A DNA stretch of 33,816 nucleotides from an uncultured Granulosicoccaceae bacterium (GCA_937957915.1 CALGNZ010000114.1:1-33816); one strand, 5' to 3'. Counted from the stretch's first letter, positions 8,667 to 16,683 are shown. Made by a program: numbers and translations. The notes: generated by a model not told the origin, from the letters alone.

Positions 8667-9800
8667 CTAGCGCGCTCCCAGTGCAAGTGACGGCACTCGT
8701 GCAAGTTTTTCATCTGCAGAAAACAGATACAGGGTATCCGGATTCAGATAAACAGTAAGCGCCTCACCAGCACTTACGCGGTGCACTCCATGAGTCAGCA
8801 CCACCCAGCGGTTGTCTGCAACATTCAGATGAATAAATGTCTCCGAGCCGGTTATTTCACTGGTGCCAACGATCGCAGGCAACGCTATCGTGTGCTGCTC
8901 TGTGGGTGCAAGTGAAAGATGGTGCGGTCGAACAGCGGCAGTGTACTGGCCATCGTCCAGCCGCATCAGGTTTTCCTCAACAGTGCCTAAGCGAATGCTT
9001 TGCGTACCCGTGTTTTTTGTACCCGTGTTTTGTGTGCCCGTGTTTTGTGTGCTAACAGCATTACCCTGAACCACAACATCCACAAGGTTGAACGGCGGAT
9101 CAGAAAAAGTGCGTGCAGTGCGCAAATCAGCAGGCTGGTTGTAGACATCAATGGTGTTGCCAAACTGGGTTACACGGCCCTCGTGCAGAGTAGCTGTGCT
9201 GCCGCCAAGCAATAACGCCTCGTGGGGCTCTGTTGTCGCGTACACAAACACGGCACCTGATTCGGCAAAGAACCGGGGCAACTCCACTCGTAGTTCTTCT
9301 CGCAGCTTGTAGTCCAGATTCGCAAGCGGCTCATCCAGTAACACCAGTTCGGCACCTTTCACCAGCGCCCTGGCTATAGCGGTGCGTTGTTGCTGCCCCC
9401 CGGACAGATTTAACGGAGTGCGATCCAGAAACGGCTCGAGCTTCAACAATGCCGCTGCTTCACGAACTTTCTTGTCGAGTTCATCGCGACCGATTTTCGC
9501 CAGCCGCATAGGCGAGGCGATGTTTTCGTATACCGTTAAGCCCGGGTAGTTAATGAATTGCTGGTAGACCATGGCCACATTGCGGTGGCGAACCGAGGTG
9601 CCAACAACGCTTTTGCCATCGACCCGTATATCTCCACCGGTGGGTTTATCGAGACCAGCCATCAGCCGCATCAGCGTGGTTTTGCCAGCCAGCGTGGGGC
9701 CGAGTAACACGTTCAGAGAACCACGGGCGAAATTAAGTGACACATTCTCGATGTGCATGTCGCGCCCGACGCGCTTCTCCACAGCGTCGAGTTCAAGCAT
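8667..9800 (-). CDS. glpS: Glycerol ABC transporter ATPase GlpS with a repeat-bearing linker
   Basis: This is a 377-residue ATPase subunit. Walker A is the variant GPTLAGKT (34-41), the signature LSGGQ is intact (132-136) and Walker B is LVLLDEP (152-158). The usual switch His is missing: the position after Walker B reads VYATTEPHEA around 187-196 instead of VTHD. It thus complements GlpT, which keeps the His but has a degraded signature; a heterodimer with one strong ATP site fits. Between the ATPase domain and the TOBE domain there is a low-complexity linker of Thr-Gln-Asn-Thr-Gly repeats (251-267). It is the first gene of the importer operon, with glpT one base downstream. Confidence 0.92.
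   Translation of the reverse strand: MLELDAVEKRVGRDMHIENVSLNFARGSLNVLLGPTLAGKTTLMRLMAGLDKPTGGDIRVDGKSVVGTSVRHRNVAMVYQQFINYPGLTVYENIASPMRLAKIGRDELDKKVREAAALLKLEPFLDRTPLNLSGGQQQRTAIARALVKGAELVLLDEPLANLDYKLREELRVELPRFFAESGAVFVYATTEPHEALLLGGSTATLHEGRVTQFGNTIDVYNQPADLRTARTFSDPPFNLVDVVVQGNAVSTQNTGTQNTGTKNTGTQSIRLGTVEENLMRLDDGQYTAAVRPHHLSLAPTEQHTIALPAIVGTSEITGSETFIHLNVADNRWVVLTHGVHRVSAGEALTVYLNPDTLYLFSADEKLARVPSLALGAR
9000..9050 (-). repeat. 15-bp tandem repeat inside glpS (3.4 units)
   Basis: The minus strand carries about 3.4 copies of a 15-base unit (ACACAAAACACGGGC and close variants), encoding TQNTG, TQNTG, TKNTG, TQ at GlpS residues 251-267. The frame is kept because the unit is a multiple of three. 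It lies in the linker before the TOBE domain, where length changes are likely tolerated. Confidence 0.85.
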
Positions 9801-9878
9801 TGCGGCGTCCGGTCAGTTGCGTGTCGCAGGCTGTGAAAACCATCGTTTCTACGCTGCTCCTGTCCATTCCGACCCGGG

Positions 9879-9938
9879 GCGAGCTAATCCAGGGCAAGCT
9901 GATCCGATGCAAGCTAATCCGCTGCGAACTAATCAGGA
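9879..9938. repeat. Four 15-bp tandem repeats in the glpS leader
   Basis: Units at 9879-9893, 9894-9908, 9909-9923 and 9924-9938 share the core GCRARCTRATCC with a few changes each. They lie 79-138 bases upstream of the glpS start, in what should be the 5-prime untranslated part of the glp message if the promoter near 10100 is correct. No coding frame is convincing in this stretch (9801-10147). Confidence 0.8.
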
Positions 9939-10075
9939 GTGAGGTACAAACCGATGACCAGGGCGAGAACCAATGTGACGGCCACAACTGTTGCCAACCG
10001 ACAGCTGTTGTCAGCATTACGCACTCATCCCCGAAAAATAGAGACTCTTGAACATATCATTCCTCGCCGCATGGA

Positions 10076-10119
10076 GTTTTCTTTTCAACACTAAGTAGTA
10101 AGAAAACGAAAGTCAATCG
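10076..10119 (-). promoter_or_regulatory. Likely glpS promoter with GlpR half-sites
   Basis: On the minus strand, TTGACT (plus-strand 10111-10116) is followed after 17 bases by TAGTGT (10088-10093), a plausible though weak sigma-70 promoter. The spacer holds AAACGAAAG on the plus strand (10104-10112), identical to the half-site in front of glpR. A perfect 8-bp inverted repeat (GTTTTCTT 10076-10083 with AAGAAAAC 10100-10107, spacer 16) overlaps it. Repression by GlpR at this place is inferred. Confidence 0.5.
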
Positions 10120-10147
10120 GAAAATAGATTCAGCGCGTTAACAGATG

Positions 10148-10906
10148 TCAGACCGCGGTTTCGATTACCCTGATGTCGAAACTCGTCAGCAGTCGTTTGA
10201 ACTCGTCTGGGCAACGCTCGGTGACAAACGAATCGATCTGCGAAATATGGCCGATCCGAACCGGTGCAGTGCGCTCGTGCTTGGTCGAATCCGTTGCCAG
10301 TATCACGTGCCTGGCATTAGCAATAATCGCCTGCGAGACTTTAACCTCTCGGTAGTCAAAATCGAGCAGCGCACCATCACTGTCAATGGCCGACGAGCCA
10401 ATCACCGCAAAGTCCACCTTAAACTGATTGATAAAGTCTACCGCTGCCTCACCAACGATACCACCATCAGTTGAACGAACTTCTCCGGATGCAATTATGA
10501 CCTGTATGTCGACGCAGGGTCGCAGTTCAGTGGCCACGTTTATATTGTTGGTGATAACCATGAGTGCCTGATGATTAACCAGCGCTTTGGCTACCGCTTC
10601 GGTGGTGGTACCGATATTCACAAACATCGAGGAATTGTCTGGAATAATTTCCGCCACCGCCTGGCCAATGGCGGCCTTGTGATCGCTGGCCAGCATGCGC
10701 CTGGCCTCATAGCTCATATTCTCTACGCTGGACGCCAGCCTGGCACCGCCGTGTGTGCGCGACAACAATCGATCATTACACAGCTGATTAAGATCCTTCC
10801 TGATGGACTGTGGCGTGACACCGAATTGCTGCACCAGCTCATCCACCGACACCTGCCCGGTTTGCCGTGCGATATCAAGAATCTGCTGCTGTCTGTTGCT
10901 GCTCAC
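10148..10906 (-). CDS. glpR: DeoR-family glycerol regulon repressor
   Basis: This is a 252-residue DeoR-type regulator. The N-terminal winged helix (residues 1-57) has the family helix-turn-helix around SVDELVQQFGVTPQSIRKDL and the THGGA turn. The C-terminal sugar-phosphate sensor domain is complete (INIGTTTEAVAKAL-like block, then VIASGEVR and the GSSAID block). GlpR proteins are released from DNA by glycerol-3-phosphate, so it probably represses glpSTPQUV and glpD when glycerol is absent. The start is a GTG at 10906 with GAGGG five bases upstream. An inverted repeat with TTTCG/CGAAA arms begins 15 bases before the start, suggesting self-regulation. The gap to glpS is about 350 bases, so glpS probably also has its own promoter. 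Confidence 0.9.
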   Translation of the reverse strand: MSSNRQQQILDIARQTGQVSVDELVQQFGVTPQSIRKDLNQLCNDRLLSRTHGGARLASSVENMSYEARRMLASDHKAAIGQAVAEIIPDNSSMFVNIGTTTEAVAKALVNHQALMVITNNINVATELRPCVDIQVIIASGEVRSTDGGIVGEAAVDFINQFKVDFAVIGSSAIDSDGALLDFDYREVKVSQAIIANARHVILATDSTKHERTAPVRIGHISQIDSFVTERCPDEFKRLLTSFDIRVIETAV

Positions 10907-10920
10907 GCTGCCCTCATCTG

Positions 10921-10954
10921 CTTTCGTTTTAACACCATCACTTATAAACGAAAG
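10921..10954. promoter_or_regulatory. Putative GlpR operator upstream of glpR
   Basis: CTTTCGTTT (10921-10929) and AAACGAAAG (10946-10954) form a perfect 9-bp inverted repeat with a 16-base spacer. A further AAAACGAA follows at 10957-10964. The TTTCG/CGAAA arms fit the TTCG-containing half-sites known for GlpR proteins. The same half-site recurs near 10104 in front of glpS. Binding is inferred, not shown. Confidence 0.55.
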
Positions 10955-11074
10955 TAAAAACGAACTTCAACCTTTTTGTATCACGGATGTTATAACAACC
11001 TCGATCAGAGCCAGCACTGCCAATCCTGATCGTGCCGACCAACGTAATTACTTCCAATTTCCCCGCGTACGCTT

Positions 11075-12607
11075 ATGTCAAAGCTCATTGTTATTCTCGG
11101 CGATCAACTCAGCCGCAATATCCCCGCACTGCTGCAGGCGGACCGTGACGCCGACGTTATCCTGATGGCGGAAGTAAACGAAGAGACCACCTATGTGGCT
11201 CACCACCAGAAAAAAATAGCCTTCACCCTCTCTGCGATGCGACATTTTGCCCGTGAGCTGGAATCCGATGGCTGGCAGGTCAGATACATTGAACTCGATG
11301 ATCCGGAAAATCAGGGCTCAATCATCGGCGAAATACAACGGGTATCAGCAGCGCAAAGACCCACAGAAATTCTTGCCACCGAACCCGGTGAGTATCGACT
11401 GCTGCAGGCCTTTAAATCACTGCAAAGCGCTACCGAGCCGGACATTCCATTTCGGATTCTCGAGGATACCCGGTTCCTTTGTAGTCACGACGTTTTCAGC
11501 CAATGGACCGACGGCAAAAAGCAATTGCGTATGGAGCACTTTTACCGCGAAATGCGTGTGCGGACCGGGTTGCTCATGACAGATGGCAAGCCCGAGGGCG
11601 GCAAGTGGAACTACGATCATGACAATAGAAAGCCGGCCAAAAAAGGTCTGTCCTTTCCGACGCCCGCACAGTTTCCAGCGGATGACATTACCAACACCGT
11701 TTTGAAGCTGGTGGCAGACCGATTTGCCGATAACATTGGCAGGCTCGATAATTTCTGGTTCGGGGTAACGGCCGCTCAGGCCAATGACGCGCTGGATCAA
11801 TTCATCGAACACTCGCTGCCTGAATTCGGAGATTATCAGGACGCCCTGTTGAGCGACGAAAAATACTTATTTCACTCGGTACTGTCTGTTTACATCAATG
11901 CCGGTCTGCTGGATCCGCTGGCAGTTTGCCAAAGCGTGCAAACTGCCTATCAGCAGGGCAAAGTGCCACTCAACGCCGCAGAGGGTTTTATCAGACAGAT
12001 CATCGGCTGGCGTGAATACGTGCGCGGTATCTACTGGATGCAGATGCCTGACTACGTCGAGTCAAACTTTTTTAACCATACCCGGGACTTGCCCGATTTC
12101 TACTGGACGGCTGACACAGATATGGCCTGCCTGAAGGCCGCCATCAGCCAGACCATTGAGGAAGCCTATGCGCATCATATACAGCGTCTGATGGTCACCG
12201 GTAACTTCGCGATGCTCATCGGTGTTGATCCTGTGCAGATACACGAATGGTACCTGCAGGTATATGCTGATGCCTACGAATGGGTTGAACTACCAAATAC
12301 AGTTGGCATGAGTCAGTTTGCAGACGGTGGCTTGCTGGCCAGCAAGCCTTACGCTGCAGGTGGTAACTATATCAACAAGATGTCTGACTACTGTAAAACC
12401 TGTCGCTATAAAGTCAGACAGAAAGCGGGCGAGGACGCCTGCCCGCTAAACTACCTGTACTGGCACTTTTTGATTCGCAATAAAGAAAAGCTGCAAGGCA
12501 ATCATCGGCTGGCGCCCGTTTACCGCACCTTGCAAAAGATGGATGACGCCCGCGTTGAAGAAATAAACCACGACGCGCAGACATTCATCGATTCACTGTC
12601 AGATTAG
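11075..12607 (+). CDS. phrB: [4Fe-4S] (6-4) photolyase / FeS-BCP family protein
   Basis: This 510-residue protein belongs to the iron-sulfur bacterial cryptochrome/photolyase family (deoxyribodipyrimidine photolyase-related), which repairs UV (6-4) photoproducts using FAD and a lumazine antenna. The four cluster cysteines are C352, C440, C443 and C456, exactly two positions on from C350, C438, C441 and C454 of Agrobacterium PhrB. The active-site His expected at PhrB 366 is H368 (YAHHIQR). The N-terminal start LIVILGDQLS is typical of the family. The ATG at 11075 has no strong ribosome binding site. It is divergent from glpR and meets the histidine phosphatase gene tail-to-tail with a 4-base overlap. 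A DUF2256 gene, a frequent neighbour of this family, lies just beyond. The symbol phrB is used in the Agrobacterium sense. Confidence 0.93.
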   Translation: MSKLIVILGDQLSRNIPALLQADRDADVILMAEVNEETTYVAHHQKKIAFTLSAMRHFARELESDGWQVRYIELDDPENQGSIIGEIQRVSAAQRPTEILATEPGEYRLLQAFKSLQSATEPDIPFRILEDTRFLCSHDVFSQWTDGKKQLRMEHFYREMRVRTGLLMTDGKPEGGKWNYDHDNRKPAKKGLSFPTPAQFPADDITNTVLKLVADRFADNIGRLDNFWFGVTAAQANDALDQFIEHSLPEFGDYQDALLSDEKYLFHSVLSVYINAGLLDPLAVCQSVQTAYQQGKVPLNAAEGFIRQIIGWREYVRGIYWMQMPDYVESNFFNHTRDLPDFYWTADTDMACLKAAISQTIEEAYAHHIQRLMVTGNFAMLIGVDPVQIHEWYLQVYADAYEWVELPNTVGMSQFADGGLLASKPYAAGGNYINKMSDYCKTCRYKVRQKAGEDACPLNYLYWHFLIRNKEKLQGNHRLAPVYRTLQKMDDARVEEINHDAQTFIDSLSD

Positions 12608-13188
12608 CGATACTCTGTTTCAATGGTTGATACCACTGATAGCTCGCCGTCATTGTTCAACACGGTGACGACCATCTCGCCGGACGAAGGGTATACCCCT
12701 GTTATACCGGTGATGACCACCTGATGAGTGACCAGCACAACGGTGCCCTCGATCGAAGGCAGCCACTGTTTGAGTTTTTTCAGTTGCGCAGGGCCGTCAG
12801 CCGGTGAGCCAAAAAACGAGTTGAGTAAAGGCTGGTCCTGTACCGGCCCTACAGCCATTAACTGCGCAGTCTCAGCGCACCGGCACCATTGACTGGTGTA
12901 GACAGGCACACCTTCAACACCCAAATCGCGAAGTCTGGCGCCAATATCCACAGCCTGCAGCCGGCCCTGCTCCGACAGGTTTCTCTGGGTGCTGCATTGG
13001 TTGACATCAAAGTTGGCAGGATCGCCGGTCCCCGGCGCCAGGGCATGTCTGATAAAGATGATGGCATCCTGATTCTTCGGCAATAGCGCAGGTGCGTCTG
13101 CGGCGAAAACCCTGCCTGTCAGCACATACAAAACCACAGCGGCTGCAAGAAACATTAGCCTGGCTGCTTTGAGTAATGCCACGTTCAT
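12604..13188 (-). CDS. Periplasmic histidine phosphatase-superfamily protein
   Basis: This 194-residue protein has an N-terminal hydrophobic signal (about residues 1-29, VFA before the likely cut) and a phosphoglycerate-mutase-like domain. The catalytic His is H48 in FIRHA, where the family usually has RHG. R103 lies in WCRCAETAQ and the second His is H155 in VTHQ. The substrate is unknown; such short exported members are often annotated only as histidine phosphatases. The ATG at 13188 has AGGAG seven bases upstream. The DUF2256 gene precedes it on the same strand with a 52-base gap, and its 3-prime end overlaps the photolyase stop by four bases. Confidence 0.85.
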   Translation of the reverse strand: MNVALLKAARLMFLAAAVVLYVLTGRVFAADAPALLPKNQDAIIFIRHALAPGTGDPANFDVNQCSTQRNLSEQGRLQAVDIGARLRDLGVEGVPVYTSQWCRCAETAQLMAVGPVQDQPLLNSFFGSPADGPAQLKKLKQWLPSIEGTVVLVTHQVVITGITGVYPSSGEMVVTVLNNDGELSVVSTIETEYR

Positions 13189-13240
13189 ATCCCACTCCTG
13201 TTTAACGTTATGCGCTGCCGGCCATCATCAGCGCTTTTCT

Positions 13241-13420
13241 TCAGCGCTTTTCATCGGCGCGGGCGGGCTGACCATTTCTACGCTGTTTGCGATTTCTGCG
13301 GCACCGTTCAGAACAATATTTGACTTCGTCCCAGCACGACGCCCACTTACGTCGCCACGCAAAAGGACGCTGACACACCAGGCAGTATTTTTCCGGCAAA
13401 TTGGCTTTTGTGTACTTCAA
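13241..13420 (-). CDS. DUF2256 small zinc-ribbon protein (59 aa, TTG start)
   Basis: This short gene was found by translating the minus strand directly. Its product matches the DUF2256 pattern: NLPEKYCLVCQRPFAWRRKW, then CWDEVKYCSERCRRNRKQRR. Cysteines C13, C16, C29, C36 and C40 would make a zinc ribbon, and the tail is very basic, suggesting nucleic-acid binding. DUF2256 genes are often found beside photolyase/cryptochrome genes, and one of these lies two genes away here. There is no in-frame ATG or GTG after the upstream stop at 13468-13466; TTG at 13420 gives the family-like start MKYTKANLPEKYC. The ribosome binding site is weak (AGGT about 13 bases upstream). The function is unknown. Confidence 0.85.
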   Translation of the reverse strand: MKYTKANLPEKYCLVCQRPFAWRRKWASCWDEVKYCSERCRRNRKQRRNGQPARADEKR

Positions 13421-14115
13421 AATTATATTGTCGACCTGACCTGGTGCAATGCAGAGGCTCGATTCTTACAATTAGCAGCAATCATCCAAGGCACCTACAA
13501 AGGCACCTACGGCTCAGACATTACGCCGAAATCGATTGATAAAAACACACCGGCAAAGCGAGTGCCCCATGCTTGCTATTGGCAACAGAGCCTCTGCCCC
13601 GCAGACTGTCATCAAACAAAATTATAAACGCCTGATTTTTTGATGCGTAAGAATTTTCAGGCACAAAACAAAGTGAGTGGCCCGGGAAGAGTGATAAACA
13701 GTGAGAAACAAGCGGCGTCTACACTTGCTCATTCCGCGTTTGATCAGTTTTGAGATTGATCGAGGAACGGGTCGGCGCGACAGGTATGGCGCAAAGAGCG
13801 CTGTCAGGCAGGGATGGCCGTTTGCACGGTGCGCTCTGCGATCACTCTCACAATGCCGCAGGCACCCCTTGGATTGGTGCAGGTCGCGTCGCTCAACCAC
13901 ACCCTGCGTCCAGTCGCTGAATCGCTTTTGCTTAGTTTTTTGGTCTATACAAAAATGAAGGCCCTCGGCACAGGATGTCGGTGCCACAAAGCAATTAAAT
14001 TATCCGATACACTCGATGCAATAACACCGGGTTATGGCTCGCGACTTGTGCCATACTCTCGCTAAGGCAGGCCTAAAAAACAGGAGGTAGCCGGGACGAA
14101 CGGAGTCGCCCTTCC
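13421..14115. other. Gene-free interval between DUF2256 and the Crp-type gene
   Basis: This stretch of about 700 bases has no convincing gene. It holds a 12-base direct repeat (AAGGCACCTACA/G near 13489-13512) and copy A of the dispersed repeat (13841-13980). Open frames across it (for example 13622-13987 on the minus strand) run through the repeat and have no recognisable protein character. The promoters for DUF2256 and the crp-like gene must lie at its two ends. An AGGAGG at 14082-14087 is too far from the next start to serve as its ribosome binding site. Confidence 0.5.
13841..13980 (+). repeat. Dispersed intergenic repeat, copy A
   Basis: Its core (13926-13980) reads TTTTGCTTAGTTTT, then GGTCTATAC, then AAAAATGAAGGCCC and CGGCA...GGATGTC, and is nearly identical to copy C (33537-33590). 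Its left part (GATTGGTGCAGG, CGTCGCTCAAC, CACCCT) matches copy B, and ATCACTCTCACAATGCCGCA at 13841 matches copy C. The AT-rich arms CTTAGTTTTT and AAAAATGAAG can form a hairpin with one mismatch. Confidence 0.8.
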
Positions 14116-14829
14116 ATGTGCATGCATTCAATTTCACCGAACTCACCACTGACCGAGCGTTACACCACCAATCCTATATTCTCTGCCCTTACAGAGGATG
14201 ATTTACGTGAGCTGATCAGTCGCGGGCGCAACAAAACCTACCAGAAAGGCGAAACTATCTTTCTGCGTGGTGACGAAGGTGCGTGGGTTTTATTGCTCGA
14301 AGACGGCCTGGTCGAGATTAGCGTGGTATCCCTCAGTGGTCGAAAATCGATCCTCAACCTGATCGAACGATACGATATCGTCGGTGAGATTGCGTTGCTC
14401 GATAACGAACCGCGCAGCGCCAACGCGATTGCCAAAACGGATGTCTCCGGCATTATTTTAAGCCGTGCAACCATGATGGATTTTCTCCGCGACAATCCTG
14501 AAGCGTGCTTCGAAATTATCCACACGCTGTGCAAGCGCGTACGCAATACCTCTGATTTATTCGAAGCGCAATCGCTGCCAAACGCCAATGCACGTCTGGC
14601 CCGTTGTATTCTCAGGCTTGCTGAAAAGTGGGGCGAACCGACAGCAGACGGTGCCACTCGGGTAACGCAGCATTTATCGCAGACGGAACTCGGTGAAATC
14701 TCGGGTATCGCCAGGGAAAATGTCAATCGCTACCTCAATGCATGGACCAAATCCGCTATTGTTAAATTCGACAAGGGCATTATTACCGTCATTGACGAAG
14801 CGCAGCTGGCAGCTATCGCAGAGATATAA
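14116..14829 (+). CDS. Crp/Fnr-family transcriptional regulator
   Basis: This 237-residue protein has an N-terminal cyclic-nucleotide-binding beta roll (about residues 25-140) and a C-terminal Crp-type winged helix. The phosphate-binding cassette reads GEIALLDNEPRSA, with the Glu and Arg that contact cAMP in Crp, so a cyclic nucleotide ligand is plausible. The recognition part is SQTELGEISGIARENVNRYL. The cysteine pattern of oxygen-sensing Fnr is absent. The ATG at 14116 is the first possible start after the in-frame stop at 14074; GGAG at 14102 is the nearest ribosome binding site, and an ATG two codons later is an alternative. It converges on the patatin gene, which also begins with a cyclic-nucleotide domain, with only 9 bases between them. 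Target genes are unknown. Confidence 0.9.
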   Translation: MCMHSISPNSPLTERYTTNPIFSALTEDDLRELISRGRNKTYQKGETIFLRGDEGAWVLLLEDGLVEISVVSLSGRKSILNLIERYDIVGEIALLDNEPRSANAIAKTDVSGIILSRATMMDFLRDNPEACFEIIHTLCKRVRNTSDLFEAQSLPNANARLARCILRLAEKWGEPTADGATRVTQHLSQTELGEISGIARENVNRYLNAWTKSAIVKFDKGIITVIDEAQLAAIAEI

Positions 14830-14838
14830 CCGGGGCAG

Positions 14839-16683
14839 TCACATCAATAACGCAAGATGCTCGTCGTCCATCACCTTGTTTGCGTAGTCATAACCTGCCT
14901 CGACAATTTCATCAAATGACTTGAACTGCAGCAGGCCAAAATCTTCAACCGGTGGATTCAGGTAGACATCGGCTACCGACTTGTTACGCTGTGACTGACT
15001 GGCGCTGCCCACCAGAGACGCCCGCAACATCACTTCAAAAATGCCGGGCGGCGAGTCGATTCCCGCATCGGCAAACGGCAGTAGTTTTCGGCGCAGCAAA
15101 GCGGCACCACCGGGTAACTCGGAACCGCTTACGGTGAGTTGCTGTGCATCACCCTGCAAGTCTACTGCGATAGTGCGCCCTACCCCCTTGGCAATCATGA
15201 CATCGACGGGCAGGTTATTGATCAGCCCGCCATCGACCAACAGCTCTCCATCACGCACCATTGGCGGCAGTATACCCGGCAACGAGATACTTGCCCTGAT
15301 CGCTCGCCACAGCTCACCTTCTTCATGCACCACTTGCTGATTGTGCGTCAGACTGGCAGACACGCAAAAATAGTTTAACCACAGGTCAGGGATCTCACGC
15401 TCGGAGGTGTGCTCACGCAGCAATCGATCTATACGTCGACCTTTGATTAATGAGAGCAATGGAAACGTATAGTCACGTAATGGACGTTCGGTTAAAAACA
15501 CATGGCGCGAGGTGGTGTGCAATTCATCATCATTCATACCCATGGCTACAAACGCTGCGATCACTGCACCAATGCTGGTACCACCGACATAGTCAATCGG
15601 TATACCGCGCTCACGAATTGCGCGAATCACGCCAATGTGTGCAAAACCGCGAGCACCACCACCTGCCAGCACCAGGCCTATTGCACGTCCCGCAAGGTAG
15701 CGCGCAAGCCTGGGCAAACCATCAAGATCTGACTGGCAGATATGGTGGTGTCGAGTGACACGGCCGGTATCAAGCAATACCTGGCTGTCGCGTACATTTT
15801 GATAGTCGCCGCAGTGCAGCCGCACTAATTCGCATTCAACGCGAACACCGCTCAGTAACGGCGATTCAAGTGCGGCCAGCGTTTGCCGGGTATCCAGATT
15901 GCCCACCAGAACCATGCGATCGGCGTAGCGTGCACAATGGCGCGCCCATCGCGAATGGACGCCGCCACCATTGCAGACCACAAAATCGTATTTACTCTCC
16001 AGCTCATCCAGCCACTCGGCCAGTAGTACATGAACATGGCGGTCAGACAACCTTCTCAGCCCTCTGCCACGCAACTCGCGAATGACTGTGTTCTCATCGA
16101 TCGATAACGTTTTACCCAACGGTTCAAGCGCATCGCAAAGTTGCTGATGGAAGTGATTGAGATCGACATCGTCTCCGGTGGAGACCACCGTAAGTATGGT
16201 GGCGTTGGTTGCCTGCAAATGTTTACCCAGTGACTGATTGGCAAGCCGGTTAACTATGAGCTTGCCAATCTGCAGGGTAAAGTCAGGCCAGTTGCGCGAG
16301 AGCTTTTCAAACTGGGTTCGGGTAATTTTCAGTAAAACGCTGTCGCGCAGTGCAAGCACAGAAGCTGTGCGGTCATGTTCGGTAAACAGTGCAATTTCAC
16401 CGATGGTCTGGAAGCGGGGAATTTCGGCTGTCAGCAGTAACTCTCCATCCGCCCCGCGTACGGTCATGCGCAGACGGCCGCGCACCAGCAGGTACATCTC
16501 GTCTCCTTCAACGCCCTGTTTAAACAGCACCTGGCCTCTTTTAATAGTGACCGTTTCAGATTCAGATCGGACCGCGTCGATCAAACCGTCTTCGCTTTCG
16601 GAGAACAGCTGTTGCAGGCAGACTCCGACAAGACGGTCGTCTATCCTGTCCATTGTCAGCTGCTCTTGCTTGCTGTCATTCAT
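14839..16683 (-). CDS. Cyclic-nucleotide-binding patatin-like phospholipase (NTE/RssA type)
   Basis: This 614-residue protein has three parts. Residues 30-145 form a cyclic-nucleotide-binding domain (GEIALFTEHDRTAS). Residues 155-310 form a middle domain like that of neuropathy-target-esterase relatives. Residues 335-500 form a patatin lipase domain. The lipase parts are complete: oxyanion loop GGGARG (341-346), nucleophile S370 in GGTSIG, and dyad D484 in LLVDGG. It would hydrolyse phospholipids or lysophospholipids, possibly under control of a bound nucleotide. There is no signal peptide, so it is a cytoplasmic or membrane-face enzyme. The ATG at 16683 follows a short upstream gap. Its 3-prime end faces the Crp-type gene 9 bases away. 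Confidence 0.92.
   Translation of the reverse strand: MNDSKQEQLTMDRIDDRLVGVCLQQLFSESEDGLIDAVRSESETVTIKRGQVLFKQGVEGDEMYLLVRGRLRMTVRGADGELLLTAEIPRFQTIGEIALFTEHDRTASVLALRDSVLLKITRTQFEKLSRNWPDFTLQIGKLIVNRLANQSLGKHLQATNATILTVVSTGDDVDLNHFHQQLCDALEPLGKTLSIDENTVIRELRGRGLRRLSDRHVHVLLAEWLDELESKYDFVVCNGGGVHSRWARHCARYADRMVLVGNLDTRQTLAALESPLLSGVRVECELVRLHCGDYQNVRDSQVLLDTGRVTRHHHICQSDLDGLPRLARYLAGRAIGLVLAGGGARGFAHIGVIRAIRERGIPIDYVGGTSIGAVIAAFVAMGMNDDELHTTSRHVFLTERPLRDYTFPLLSLIKGRRIDRLLREHTSEREIPDLWLNYFCVSASLTHNQQVVHEEGELWRAIRASISLPGILPPMVRDGELLVDGGLINNLPVDVMIAKGVGRTIAVDLQGDAQQLTVSGSELPGGAALLRRKLLPFADAGIDSPPGIFEVMLRASLVGSASQSQRNKSVADVYLNPPVEDFGLLQFKSFDEIVEAGYDYANKVMDDEHLALLM

Noticed and set aside
9000..9938. 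CRISPR array
   Set aside because: Units are only 15 bases, directly adjacent without spacers, and no cas genes are present; they are simple tandem repeats.
13169..13627. 152-residue plus-strand frame
   Set aside because: It lies antisense to the DUF2256 gene, which has clear family motifs; the plus-strand translation is not protein-like.
13622..13987. 121-residue minus-strand frame
   Set aside because: It runs through dispersed repeat copy A, and the other copies do not keep the same frame, so it is not a conserved protein.
14238..14726. 162-residue minus-strand frame inside the Crp-type gene
   Set aside because: It is entirely antisense to a well-recognised Crp-family gene; high Ser/Arg composition is typical of a shadow frame.
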